Shown here piece by piece: positions 42,531-50,507 of a DNA stretch of 64,000 nucleotides (position 1 is its first letter; each line of letters starts with the position of its first letter). Where the stretch lies: contig JALNXB010000001.1 in assembly GCA_023230585.1 (NCBI GenBank), positions 1 through 64,000 of the forward strand, given 5' to 3'. This DNA is from a bacterium (lineage in GTDB: Bacteria; Ratteibacteria; UBA8468; B48-G9; JAFGKM01). The notes beneath the pieces were generated by a model. The model had not been told where the DNA came from. It made no database searches and was given only the letters and a program-made list of their open reading frames with translations. The position numbers were made by a program, and so were the translations under genes.

Positions 42531-43841
42531 ATGTTTAAAAAATCTAAAGAAGAGATGCAAAAGTTGTGGAATAGTGTTCTAATAAATGTAGAAAAAAAAT
42601 TAAACAATCCAAGAGCTTTTGAGATTTGGATAAAACCAGTTTTGTTAAGAGAAATTGAAGATAAAACTCTAAAACTTGAACTTCCAGCCGTAACATTTGA
42701 AAAAGGGTTTATACCTTTTCTTGGTATGATAAAAGAAGAGTTTTATATACTCGAACAATGGTATCCAGAGGTAGAACTTGTTTATAGAGAAGAGCAGAGT
42801 ACTCCTAAAAAAGTAGAGTCAGAATTAAAGTTAAACCCTGCTTATACATTTGAACAATTTATAGTAGGTCAAAGCAACAGGTTTGCTCACTCTGCTGCGC
42901 TTGCTGTTGCCCAGTCTCCAGGTATAGCCTACAACCCACTTTTCTTACATGGTGGGTTTGGTCTTGGTAAAACCCATCTTATGCAAGCAATAGGACAATT
43001 TGCCATTTCAGTATCGCAAACAAATGTTCTATATATACCAGCAGAAATATATGTTAATGAGTTTATACAAAATATTAAGAACAGAACAATGCAATCCTTT
43101 AAAAACAAATTTAGGAATCTTGAATTCTTATTAATTGATGATATACACTTTATAGCTGGCAAAGAAGGTTCTCAGGAAGAGTTCTTTCACACCTTTAACT
43201 ACCTATATGACCAGAGAAAACAGATTATTCTTTCAAGTGATAGGCCACCTAAAGAGATTGCTTTCCTTGAAAAAAGGCTTCTTTCAAGATTTGAATGGGG
43301 TCTTGTTGCAGATATACAGCCACCTGACTTTGAAACCAGAGTTGCTATCTTGAAAAAAAAATGTGAAAATAAAAATATCCATTTTAAAGACGAAATAATC
43401 TTTTATATTGCAGACAATATTAAAGATAATGTACGTATCCTTGAAGGAGTTTTAAACCGTATCTTTGCTTACTCCTCTCTATTAAACAAAGAAATCAATA
43501 TAGAAACTTTGGACGAAATTATTAAAGGTAGTTATAAAGAAAGAAGTAAAATAGTCAATATTGATCTGATATTGGAAAAAGTGTGTGAATATTTTAGGAT
43601 ATCAGAAGAAGAGATTAAGAGTAAAAGGAGAGTTAAAAATATTTTGGTTCCACGGCAGATAGCAATGTTTTTAAGTAAAGAACTTACAAACAATTCTTTA
43701 AATTCCATAGCAGCTAAGTTTGGAGCAAAAGACCATACAACTGTGATGCATTCCTGTAAAAAAATTAGAATCTTATACAACTCAGACGATTACACTAAGA
43801 GAGTTGTTGAAGATATTAAAAGTAGTTTATTAGACACTTGA
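42531..43841 (+). CDS. dnaA: Chromosomal replication initiator DnaA
   Basis: This 436-residue initiator has an N-terminal oligomerisation domain (about 1-85, LWNSVLINVEKKLNNPRAFEIWIKPV), a short linker, the AAA+ domain starting NPAYTFEQFIVGQSNRFAHSAALAVAQ with Walker A GGFGLGKTHL, LLIDDIHFIAGKEGSQEEFFHTFNYL as Walker B, and LSSDRPPKEI as sensor. The C-terminal helix-turn-helix is VPRQIAMFLSKEL ... FGAKDHTTVMHSCKKI, which binds DnaA boxes. The start at 42531 is the first clear ATG after the secA stop; the ribosome-binding site is weak, and 42555 is an alternative. The order secA-dnaA-dnaN is unusual. Confidence 0.93.
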   Translation: MFKKSKEEMQKLWNSVLINVEKKLNNPRAFEIWIKPVLLREIEDKTLKLELPAVTFEKGFIPFLGMIKEEFYILEQWYPEVELVYREEQSTPKKVESELKLNPAYTFEQFIVGQSNRFAHSAALAVAQSPGIAYNPLFLHGGFGLGKTHLMQAIGQFAISVSQTNVLYIPAEIYVNEFIQNIKNRTMQSFKNKFRNLEFLLIDDIHFIAGKEGSQEEFFHTFNYLYDQRKQIILSSDRPPKEIAFLEKRLLSRFEWGLVADIQPPDFETRVAILKKKCENKNIHFKDEIIFYIADNIKDNVRILEGVLNRIFAYSSLLNKEINIETLDEIIKGSYKERSKIVNIDLILEKVCEYFRISEEEIKSKRRVKNILVPRQIAMFLSKELTNNSLNSIAAKFGAKDHTTVMHSCKKIRILYNSDDYTKRVVEDIKSSLLDT

Positions 43842-43842
43842 G

Positions 43843-43905
43843 TTTTACACATTTTTTCACACTTGCAACTTATTGATACTCAAGTAGTTATACAACTTAT
43901 ACGCA
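43843..43905. promoter_or_regulatory. Cluster of DnaA-box-like 9-mers between dnaA and dnaN (possible oriC part)
   Basis: Compared with TTATNCACA there are TTTTACACA (43843-43851), TTTTTCACA (43853-43861) and TTATACGCA (43897-43905), each with one mismatch, and TTATACAAC (43888-43896) with two. The dnaA-dnaN gap is a frequent oriC site. The gap is only 100 nt and no perfect box occurs, so this may be only a regulatory cluster. Confidence 0.35.
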
Positions 43906-43941
43906 AAAACATAGTTTCCTATTAACACTACGGAGGATATA

Positions 43942-45045
43942 ATGGAAATAATAGTAAATAGTACAAAAATTAAAAAAACACTCGACAAAATAAATAATAT
44001 TTTACCTACAAAACCTGCTTTAATGATAACAAGTGGAATTTTAATTGAAGCAAAGGAAGAAGGAGTATCCTGTGTTTCTACCGACCTTGAAAATACTATT
44101 AGAGTTAATATGGAATGTCAGGTAGTAAAAACTGGTAGTGTAGTTATATCTGGTAAAAAACTTGTATCTCTTATAAGACAACTTCCAGATGGAGAAGTAA
44201 AGATAAGCGAAAAAGATAATATTGTAGAAATAAAGTGTCAAGGCTCAAAATATTCTTTTATAGTTATGGATTATAATGAATTTCCTAAATTTCCTCAGTT
44301 TTTAGGTGAAGTTGCTTTCAAAGTAGATGGCAGCAAACTGAAAAAAGCTATAGGAAAAACAAAGTTTTGTATAGATGCAGATGAACCAAGAGCACATTTC
44401 AGAGGTGGACTACTTGATATAAAAGAAGATTCTTTAAATTTGATAGCAACAGATACCAAACGGTTATCAATTTTTAAGATATTATCAGAAACAGAGTACC
44501 CTGAACCTTGTAAATGTCTTTTACCGTTTAAATTAATTAATGTTCTCCCTTCTCTAATAGGTGAGGAAATTGTAGATATTAATATAGGTAAAAACCAAAT
44601 TTCGTTCAAATATGAAGATACATACCTTGTTGCTCAATTATTATCTGGAAGTGAAGATTTTCCTGATTATGAGAAAGTTATCCCTGATGAAACTAAACAA
44701 AAAGTAGCCTTGATACAAAAAGATAATTTTATTGGAACATTAAAAAGAATATCTCTTTTTACAAGTGAAAGGTATAATAAGGTTAAAATAAGCTTTGGTA
44801 AAAACGTTGCTATATTTTCCGTTGTTAGCCCAGATGTGGGTGAAGCTCAGGAAAAATTAGATATAGAATATAATGAACAAGAACAAGTTCTTGCTTTTCC
44901 TCCTTCACACTTATTGGAGTTTGTGCAATTATTAGATGGGGAGAAGGTGCGTGTAGGGTTTGTTAGTGAAAAAGCCCCTGTGTTAATGAGAGATGGAGAA
45001 GAAGATAATTATTTATATGTAGCTATGCCTTTAAAATTAGAATGA
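43942..45045 (+). CDS. dnaN: DNA polymerase III beta sliding clamp
   Basis: This 367-residue clamp subunit has three repeated domains. Recognisable parts are LDKINNILPTKPALMITSGILIEA, ISGKKLVSLIRQLPDGEVKI, FPKFPQFLG, FCIDADEPRAHFRGGLLDI, LIATDTKRLSIFK, and the C-terminal VRVGFVSEKAPVLMRDGEEDNYLYVAMPL. The dimer encircles DNA and tethers polymerase III. CGGAGGATATA precedes the start. Its stop overlaps the start of the dciA-like gene by 4 nt. Confidence 0.94.
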   Translation: MEIIVNSTKIKKTLDKINNILPTKPALMITSGILIEAKEEGVSCVSTDLENTIRVNMECQVVKTGSVVISGKKLVSLIRQLPDGEVKISEKDNIVEIKCQGSKYSFIVMDYNEFPKFPQFLGEVAFKVDGSKLKKAIGKTKFCIDADEPRAHFRGGLLDIKEDSLNLIATDTKRLSIFKILSETEYPEPCKCLLPFKLINVLPSLIGEEIVDINIGKNQISFKYEDTYLVAQLLSGSEDFPDYEKVIPDETKQKVALIQKDNFIGTLKRISLFTSERYNKVKISFGKNVAIFSVVSPDVGEAQEKLDIEYNEQEQVLAFPPSHLLEFVQLLDGEKVRVGFVSEKAPVLMRDGEEDNYLYVAMPLKLE

Positions 45046-45383
45046 AGACTGAAAAACTAAATTCAATAGTAAATAGATTGTTGCCTGATATGTTGAAGCA
45101 AACATCTAAAGAAAGTTCTGATGTTGAAAATAAGGAAACATCGGTTGTTGTGAATCAGGTTCCGGAGATAAGGCATAACGATATTGAAAGCGCTTGGTTT
45201 CAACTGATTGAAGATAATTTTAAAGCACATAGTTATGTATACAATGTATATAAAGATACTCTTGTTGTTAAAATAGACAGTAGTTGTTACTTATCTATGT
45301 TTAATATGAAAAAAAGAGAGTTGTTAAAGAAGGTTCAAGAAGCAGGATTTTTCTATATCAAAAAAATAGAGTTTAAGATATAA
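45042..45383 (+). CDS. dciA: DciA-like (DUF721) protein
   Basis: This 113-residue protein overlaps dnaN by ATGA. The C-terminal half, SAWFQLIEDNFKAHSYVYNVYKDTLVVKIDSSCYLSMFNMKKRELLKKV, matches the DUF721 pattern of a tryptophan, an AxHS, then a beta hairpin and helix. DciA loads the replicative helicase DnaB in bacteria without DnaC or DnaI. Location with dnaA and dnaN supports this. The N-terminal half is low in complexity. recF and gyrB, often found after dnaN, are not here. Confidence 0.75.
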   Translation: MKTEKLNSIVNRLLPDMLKQTSKESSDVENKETSVVVNQVPEIRHNDIESAWFQLIEDNFKAHSYVYNVYKDTLVVKIDSSCYLSMFNMKKRELLKKVQEAGFFYIKKIEFKI

Positions 45384-45476
45384 TATTATTTAAGTTCTTG
45401 AATGGTGTGTTAAATCTAATATTTTCGTCTTTAAACTGGTGATAATAATTTTAAAAAACAAAACATGGAGGACACA

Positions 45477-46352
45477 ATGTTAAAAGGTTCTATTGTTGCT
45501 CTTGTAACACCAATGAAAAATAATCAAGTAGATAAAGATGCCTACAGAAACCTTATTGAATTTCAAATACAAAACGGTACATCAGGTATTCTCACCTGTG
45601 GTTGTACTGGTGAACCAGCGACATTGTCTCATCAAGAACATCGCGACCTGATAGATTACACAGTTGAAGTTGTTGATAAGAGGGTTCATGTTATGGCTGG
45701 CACTGGTTCAAATAATACAAAAGAAGCTATTGAACTTTCTCAATATGCGGAAAAAGCAGGAGCCGATTCTGTTCTATTGATAACACCCTACTATAATAAA
45801 CCTACTCAGAAAGGTTTATATTTACATTATAAAGAGATTGCTTGTAATATTTCTATCCCTATAGTTTTATATAATGTCCCTTCAAGGACAGGCGTTTCAA
45901 TATCCCCTGAAACAGTTTATGAACTTTCTCTTATAAAAAATATTGTAGGTATAAAAGAAGCAAGTGGTAGTCTTGACCAGGTAAGCCAAATTTCTTCTCT
46001 ATGTAGCAATGATTTTTTAATATTTTCAGGAGACGATTCACTTACTTTACCTATTATGTCTGTAGGAGGCGTTGGTGTGATTTCTGTTGCAGCCAATATT
46101 GTCCCTGCAAATGTATCTAAAATGGTGGGGTTAGCCCTCGAAAACAATTGGGCAGAAGCAAGAAAGTTACATTTAACATTAATGCCAATATTTAAGATGC
46201 TTTTTATTGAAACAAACCCTATTCCTGTTAAGGCAGCCCTCTCTATTATGAATATGTTAGAGATGGAATGGAGGTTACCTTTAACTGCTCCTTCAGCTGA
46301 AAATCTTATCAAAATAGAAAAAACCCTTAGACAAAGTAAGGTGGTTTTATGA
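45477..46352 (+). CDS. dapA: 4-hydroxy-tetrahydrodipicolinate synthase
   Basis: This 291-residue class I aldolase condenses pyruvate with aspartate semialdehyde in lysine/diaminopimelate synthesis. Motifs are GCTGEPATLSHQEH (the TTGE-like loop), the catalytic Tyr in YNVPSRTGVS, Schiff-base Lys in IVGIKEASGSL, and FSGDDSLTLPIMSVGGVGVISVAANI. The start at 45477 follows GGAGGACACA; the ATG at 45465 lies before that site. Overlaps accD by 4 nt, forming a dapA-accD-folC operon. Confidence 0.92.
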   Translation: MLKGSIVALVTPMKNNQVDKDAYRNLIEFQIQNGTSGILTCGCTGEPATLSHQEHRDLIDYTVEVVDKRVHVMAGTGSNNTKEAIELSQYAEKAGADSVLLITPYYNKPTQKGLYLHYKEIACNISIPIVLYNVPSRTGVSISPETVYELSLIKNIVGIKEASGSLDQVSQISSLCSNDFLIFSGDDSLTLPIMSVGGVGVISVAANIVPANVSKMVGLALENNWAEARKLHLTLMPIFKMLFIETNPIPVKAALSIMNMLEMEWRLPLTAPSAENLIKIEKTLRQSKVVL

Positions 46353-47191
46353 TATTTAGAAAAAGGCAATATGTTCGTCTGCAACCTAAAGAAAAACCTG
46401 AAATCAAAAAAGATTTGTGGTTAAAATGCGAGCAATGCGGGAAATTAGTCTATAAAAAACAATTATTAGAAAATCTTAAAGTTTGCCCACATTGTCAATT
46501 TTACGGAAGGATGAACGCCTACGAAAGAATAGAATCTCTTGCTGATACTAACTCTTTTAAAGAGATAAATCCAAATATGGTATCAGGGGACCCTTTAAAT
46601 TTTAAAGGTGTAAAATCTTATATTGATAAATTGAAGGAAGAAACATCTAAAACTGGTATGAAAGAGGGGCTGATAACAGGGGAAGCTAAAATCAAAGGTA
46701 TTGTATGTATGCTCAGTGTTCTTGATGCAAATTTTATAATGGGTAGTATGGGTTCTGTTGTGGGAGAAAAATTTGTTAGGGCTGCAGAGTATTCTATAGA
46801 GAAAAAACTACCTCTTATTTCTGTTTCTGGTGGTGGAGGTGGCGCTCGGATGTATGAAGGAATGATTTCTCTTATGCAGATGGCTAAAACATCAGCAGTG
46901 ATTGGGAAGATGAGAAACGCAGGGCTTTTATACCTTTCTGTCTTAACTGACCCTACAATGGGTGGAGTTGCAGCAAGTTTTGCTTTTTTAGGCGATATTA
47001 TTATTGGAGAACCTAAAGCTTTGGTTGGTTTTGCAGGGCCAAGGGTTATAGAACAGACAATAAGACAAAAATTACCTCCAAACTTTCAAAGAACAGAATT
47101 TTTATATGAACGCGGTATGTTGGATATTGTTGTAGACAGGCATGAGTTAAAGCAGACAATTGGCAACATTCTTCAAATTTTTCATACATGA
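46349..47191 (+). CDS. accD: Acetyl-CoA carboxylase carboxyltransferase beta subunit
   Basis: This 280-residue subunit transfers the carboxyl group from biotin to acetyl-CoA for fatty acid synthesis. The N-terminal zinc ribbon CEQCGKLVYKK ... CPHC is followed by RIESLADTNSFKEI, the crotonase-like core with SVSGGGGGARMYEGMISLMQMAKT, and TDPTMGGVAASFAFLGD ... FAGPRVIEQTIRQKLP. The alpha subunit accA is not in the window. It overlaps dapA upstream and folC downstream, each by 4 nt. Confidence 0.94.
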   Translation: MIFRKRQYVRLQPKEKPEIKKDLWLKCEQCGKLVYKKQLLENLKVCPHCQFYGRMNAYERIESLADTNSFKEINPNMVSGDPLNFKGVKSYIDKLKEETSKTGMKEGLITGEAKIKGIVCMLSVLDANFIMGSMGSVVGEKFVRAAEYSIEKKLPLISVSGGGGGARMYEGMISLMQMAKTSAVIGKMRNAGLLYLSVLTDPTMGGVAASFAFLGDIIIGEPKALVGFAGPRVIEQTIRQKLPPNFQRTEFLYERGMLDIVVDRHELKQTIGNILQIFHT

Positions 47192-48483
47192 ACAGTCAAC
47201 CTGAAATAGAATTTCTTTTACGCCTTACAGATTTTGGTATTAAGCTTGGGCTTGAAAAGACATTTCATTTGCTAGACAAATTTGGTAACCCTCACACTAA
47301 ATATCAATCTATCCTGATAGCCGGAACTAATGGTAAAGGTTCTGTATCTAAAAGTCTTGCGACTATTCTTAATGAGGCAGGTTATAAGACAGGTTTGTAT
47401 ACCAGCCCTCACCTTGTTGATATTAAAGAAAGAATATCTATTGGTGGTGAAAATATTCAAGAAGAGGTTTTTATAAACAAAATTAGAGAATTACAAGGTA
47501 TTTTGAAGAACGAACCTGAGCATCTTACCCCGACTTTTTTTGAGGCGATGACTGTTGTAGCATTCTCTCTTTTTTCTGATTTTAAAATAGATATTCTTGT
47601 TTGTGAGGTTGGGCTTGGGGGTAGGTTTGATGCAACAAATGTGTTACCATCGTTTTTGGAGATTATCACCAAAATAGGGTTTGACCATATTAAGTTTCTT
47701 GGAAAAACATATCCAGAAATTGCTAATGAAAAATCTGGTATTATCAAAGAAGGTAGTATAGTTGTAACTTCTTCTCAGCATAAAGAGGTTTTGGATGTTA
47801 TAACAGATAAAGCAAGAGAAAAAAAATCAAAATTGTATGTCCACCTCAAGGATTTTAAATCAATCAAAAAAAGTGTTACTCAAGACGGACAGAGTTTTAA
47901 TTTTTATGGTAGCAAAAAATATACCAACATTTTTACACCTTTACTGGGCAAACATCAGATAGAAAATATGTCTCTTGTTCTTCAAGCAGTCAGTCTTATG
48001 CAGAACAAAGGGTTCCCTATGTCTAATGAATCTATATATGGGGGGCTACGTAAAGTAAAATGGCCATGTAGGGTGCAAGTGCTCAAAAAAGAGCCGTTAT
48101 TGATTTTAGATGGAGCCCATAACCTTGATGGTATGAAAACACTATTAAATAGTTTAAAAAATATCTTCCCAAAAGAAAAATGGTCGTTTTTAATAGGAAT
48201 TCTTAAAGATAAAGAGTGGCAGAAGATGTTGCAGGCACTACAAAGGTTCAAAAATATTGAGACAATTGTTTTTACCAAAACAGAAACCGATAGGGCAGCC
48301 GAACCGCAGATGCTTGCTTCTTACATCAAAAGAGAAGATATAAGAATAATTGTTATGCCCGATTATCAAAAAGCATATAGGTATACAGAAAAACATACTG
48401 GCAATTGGTGTATTTGTGGTTCTTTATATCTTTGTGGCAATATATTACCTTTAACCGAAAAAAAACCTCTATACACCAAATAG
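47188..48483 (+). CDS. folC: Bifunctional folylpolyglutamate/dihydrofolate synthase
   Basis: This 431-residue Mur-ligase-family enzyme adds glutamates to folates and may also make dihydrofolate. The ATP loop is IAGTNGKGSVSK, followed by GLYTSPHLVDIKERI, VCEVGLGGRFDATNV, FDHIKFLGKTYPEIANEKSGIIK, and PCRVQVLKKEPLLILDGAHNLDGM. Length is usual. Last gene of the dapA-accD-folC run, translationally coupled by ATGA, and it ends with TAG, which shows that TAG is a working stop here. Confidence 0.93.
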   Translation: MNSQPEIEFLLRLTDFGIKLGLEKTFHLLDKFGNPHTKYQSILIAGTNGKGSVSKSLATILNEAGYKTGLYTSPHLVDIKERISIGGENIQEEVFINKIRELQGILKNEPEHLTPTFFEAMTVVAFSLFSDFKIDILVCEVGLGGRFDATNVLPSFLEIITKIGFDHIKFLGKTYPEIANEKSGIIKEGSIVVTSSQHKEVLDVITDKAREKKSKLYVHLKDFKSIKKSVTQDGQSFNFYGSKKYTNIFTPLLGKHQIENMSLVLQAVSLMQNKGFPMSNESIYGGLRKVKWPCRVQVLKKEPLLILDGAHNLDGMKTLLNSLKNIFPKEKWSFLIGILKDKEWQKMLQALQRFKNIETIVFTKTETDRAAEPQMLASYIKREDIRIIVMPDYQKAYRYTEKHTGNWCICGSLYLCGNILPLTEKKPLYTK

Positions 48484-48557
48484 AAATTTATATTATAACT
48501 TCAGTTTTATTATTCGTTTATACAAATCAGTATAATAGAAGTAGTGATGATAAATAC

Positions 48558-48634
48558 TTGACAAATTTTAGAGGTGTATAGTAGAATTAGAATGTGAATA
48601 AAGTGTGCAAATTTATGGTAAGATGATTGTTTTA
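48558..48634 (+). promoter_or_regulatory. Promoter plus palindrome-like site upstream of prepilin cassette 2
   Basis: TTGACA (48558-48563), an 18-bp spacer and TAGAAT (48582-48587) are followed by TAAGATGATTGTTTTA (48619-48634), matching 13 of 16 positions of the perfect palindrome at 16368-16383. Distances from the -35 box are 61 and 59 nt. A shared leader including TACAATGACC follows in both. Confidence 0.55.
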
Positions 48635-48727
48635 TCGTGACTGTTTCAAATGTAAGTATACAATGACCAAGTAAACAGTATGCTCCCTTGGAAGACACTA
48701 CAAAACGAGGTAAGGGAGGTGATAAAA

Positions 48728-49486
48728 ATGAAAAAGCATCAAGGTTTCACTCTCATTGAATTGTTGGTTGTTATAGCCATTATCGCAATTCTCGCTGCAA
48801 TGCTTCTGCCCGCATTAGCGAGGGCAAGAGAACAAGCAAGAAGGGGAGTTTGTATGACCAATCTCAAGCAAGTGGGGTTGGCCCTTCACATTTATGCTAA
48901 CGACTGGGGAGGTTATTTTCCTGTTTGTGACGCAAATGCAGATCGGAGTAGTTATTCAAAGACCAATAGATCGCTTGCGCTTTTGACCGGACAACTTATT
49001 CCTACTGTTTTGGTTAACGGTGACGAGCAACCGCATCCAGAATTGGAAACTCCACCATACGTAACAGACTCACAACTTTTTGTATGCCCGAGCACCTTTG
49101 ATAAGGCTTCGACTGACATCCCCGGATATCTCATTGCCCGCACAGATGGTACGTACCAGACCCAAACAGGCACCTGTTCTTATGCTTATGGTCTTAACCT
49201 GCAAACCCACCCCGATACTGCAATAATGGCTGATACGAAGGTTGGTTATTCGTCTGGGTATAAATGGTATCATGCCACCAATACCCAATTAAGGCTTCGA
49301 GATTATTTTAACCATTCGTGGGACGGGGTCAATGTGCTATATGTAGGAGGTCACGTTAAATGGGCACCTGCTTTTAATAGAGACCCTAATGCGAGCGTCG
49401 CATACCGTGTTCTTAGTCAGGAAGATGTGCCTAACTGCACTTCTGGTTCTACCACAACATTGAGAGATCTTTACACGGAATACTGA
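48728..49486 (+). CDS. A-type prepilin-like protein, cassette 2
   Basis: This 252-residue protein starts after GGGAGGTGATAAAA at 48728; an upstream ATG at 48680 lies in the leader. It has HQGFTLIELLVVIAII, ARAREQARRGVCMTNLKQVGLALHIY, ANDWGGYFPVC, NRSLALLTGQ, PPYVTDSQLFVCPST, TCSYAYGLNLQTHPDT and GVNVLYVGGHVKW, then the intact terminus DVPNC ... TTLRDLYTEY. It is the intact counterpart of the gene at 16472, whose end is frameshifted. Prepilin peptidase processing and export are expected. Confidence 0.84.
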   Translation: MKKHQGFTLIELLVVIAIIAILAAMLLPALARAREQARRGVCMTNLKQVGLALHIYANDWGGYFPVCDANADRSSYSKTNRSLALLTGQLIPTVLVNGDEQPHPELETPPYVTDSQLFVCPSTFDKASTDIPGYLIARTDGTYQTQTGTCSYAYGLNLQTHPDTAIMADTKVGYSSGYKWYHATNTQLRLRDYFNHSWDGVNVLYVGGHVKWAPAFNRDPNASVAYRVLSQEDVPNCTSGSTTTLRDLYTEY

Positions 49487-49524
49487 TATTTTAATGGTCA
49501 AATCATAAGAGAGGTGAGAAAAAA

Positions 49525-50322
49525 ATGAGAAGAGAGAAAATTTCTATCCACCAAGCAAGCGGTCGGAGAGATGGGTTTACCCTAATAGAACTTCTGGTTG
49601 TTATAGCCATTATTGCTATCCTTGCTGCCATGCTGTTGCCGGCATTGAGTAAGGCAAGGGCTCGAGCGAAGTCGTCGGTATGTATGAACAACCTTAAACA
49701 GATAGGTCTTGGGATGAAACTTTATGCAGAAGATTGGGACGGGTGGGCGAATAGGCGTATAGCGTCAGCACATAGTTCTTTTCGTGCAACTTATGGTATG
49801 TACGGAAACTATACAGGTTATATTTCAACTAAAGTAATAGTCTGTCCTTCAGCATTACCCTATGAATGGAGTTGGAGTACCTCTAAAAGAGAGCAGTCCT
49901 ATGGGTTTAGGTACGGTGGTCTAACCAGTGATGCTCAAGGCGCTTGTCCTGCTTCAAGTTCTGGTTGGATTAATCTGTCAAAAATTGTTAAAGGTGCTGA
50001 ATCTTTCTGGCTTTTTGCAGATAGTATTACCCATCCGGCAGCTACTACTGCCGCAGAGATACAGAAAGGAGGCGCCTATTTTATGACACAACGGTGGTAT
50101 GCATACCAAACCTCGAGTGCTTCAGGTCACGTACATTTTCGGCATGCAGGAAAAGCCAACCTGCTATTTGCAGATGGGCACGTAGAATCTGTAACACCTA
50201 ACAGGTTTATGGAGGTGACCAGAGTACATACCCAACCAACAGGAAGCAACACAACAACTTCATGGCGTATTGTTGATAAAGATTACACTTTAGATACTTT
50301 GCGATGGGGCGCTGGGTTGTAA
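49525..50322 (+). CDS. B-type prepilin-like protein, cassette 2
   Basis: This 265-residue paralogue of the gene at 17373 has a longer basic leader before DGFTLIELLVVIAII. Shared features are LSKARARAKSSVCMNNLKQIGLGM, the VIVCPSALPYEWSWSTS patch, YGFRYGGLT, HVHFRHAGKANLLFADGHVESVTPNRF and the H-x9-DG type ending. AGAGGTGAGAAA precedes the start, as in cassette 1. It lies 185 nt before the large YetA-like lyase gene. Confidence 0.84.
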   Translation: MRREKISIHQASGRRDGFTLIELLVVIAIIAILAAMLLPALSKARARAKSSVCMNNLKQIGLGMKLYAEDWDGWANRRIASAHSSFRATYGMYGNYTGYISTKVIVCPSALPYEWSWSTSKREQSYGFRYGGLTSDAQGACPASSSGWINLSKIVKGAESFWLFADSITHPAATTAAEIQKGGAYFMTQRWYAYQTSSASGHVHFRHAGKANLLFADGHVESVTPNRFMEVTRVHTQPTGSNTTTSWRIVDKDYTLDTLRWGAGL

Positions 50323-50507
50323 CTAATAGGTGAAGATGGAGTCTTGTTTTTGTTCTACTTTTGAACTATCAGATTTCCTCAATGGAGATGGTCTGTTGGA
50401 ACATCGCTACTGTTTTTTTAGGTTAGGTTTATAGTATCTACAAAATGTGTAAGCCAACATATTACATATTTTCGGGATTCGCATTATCAATTTAGGGAGA
50501 TGGTACA

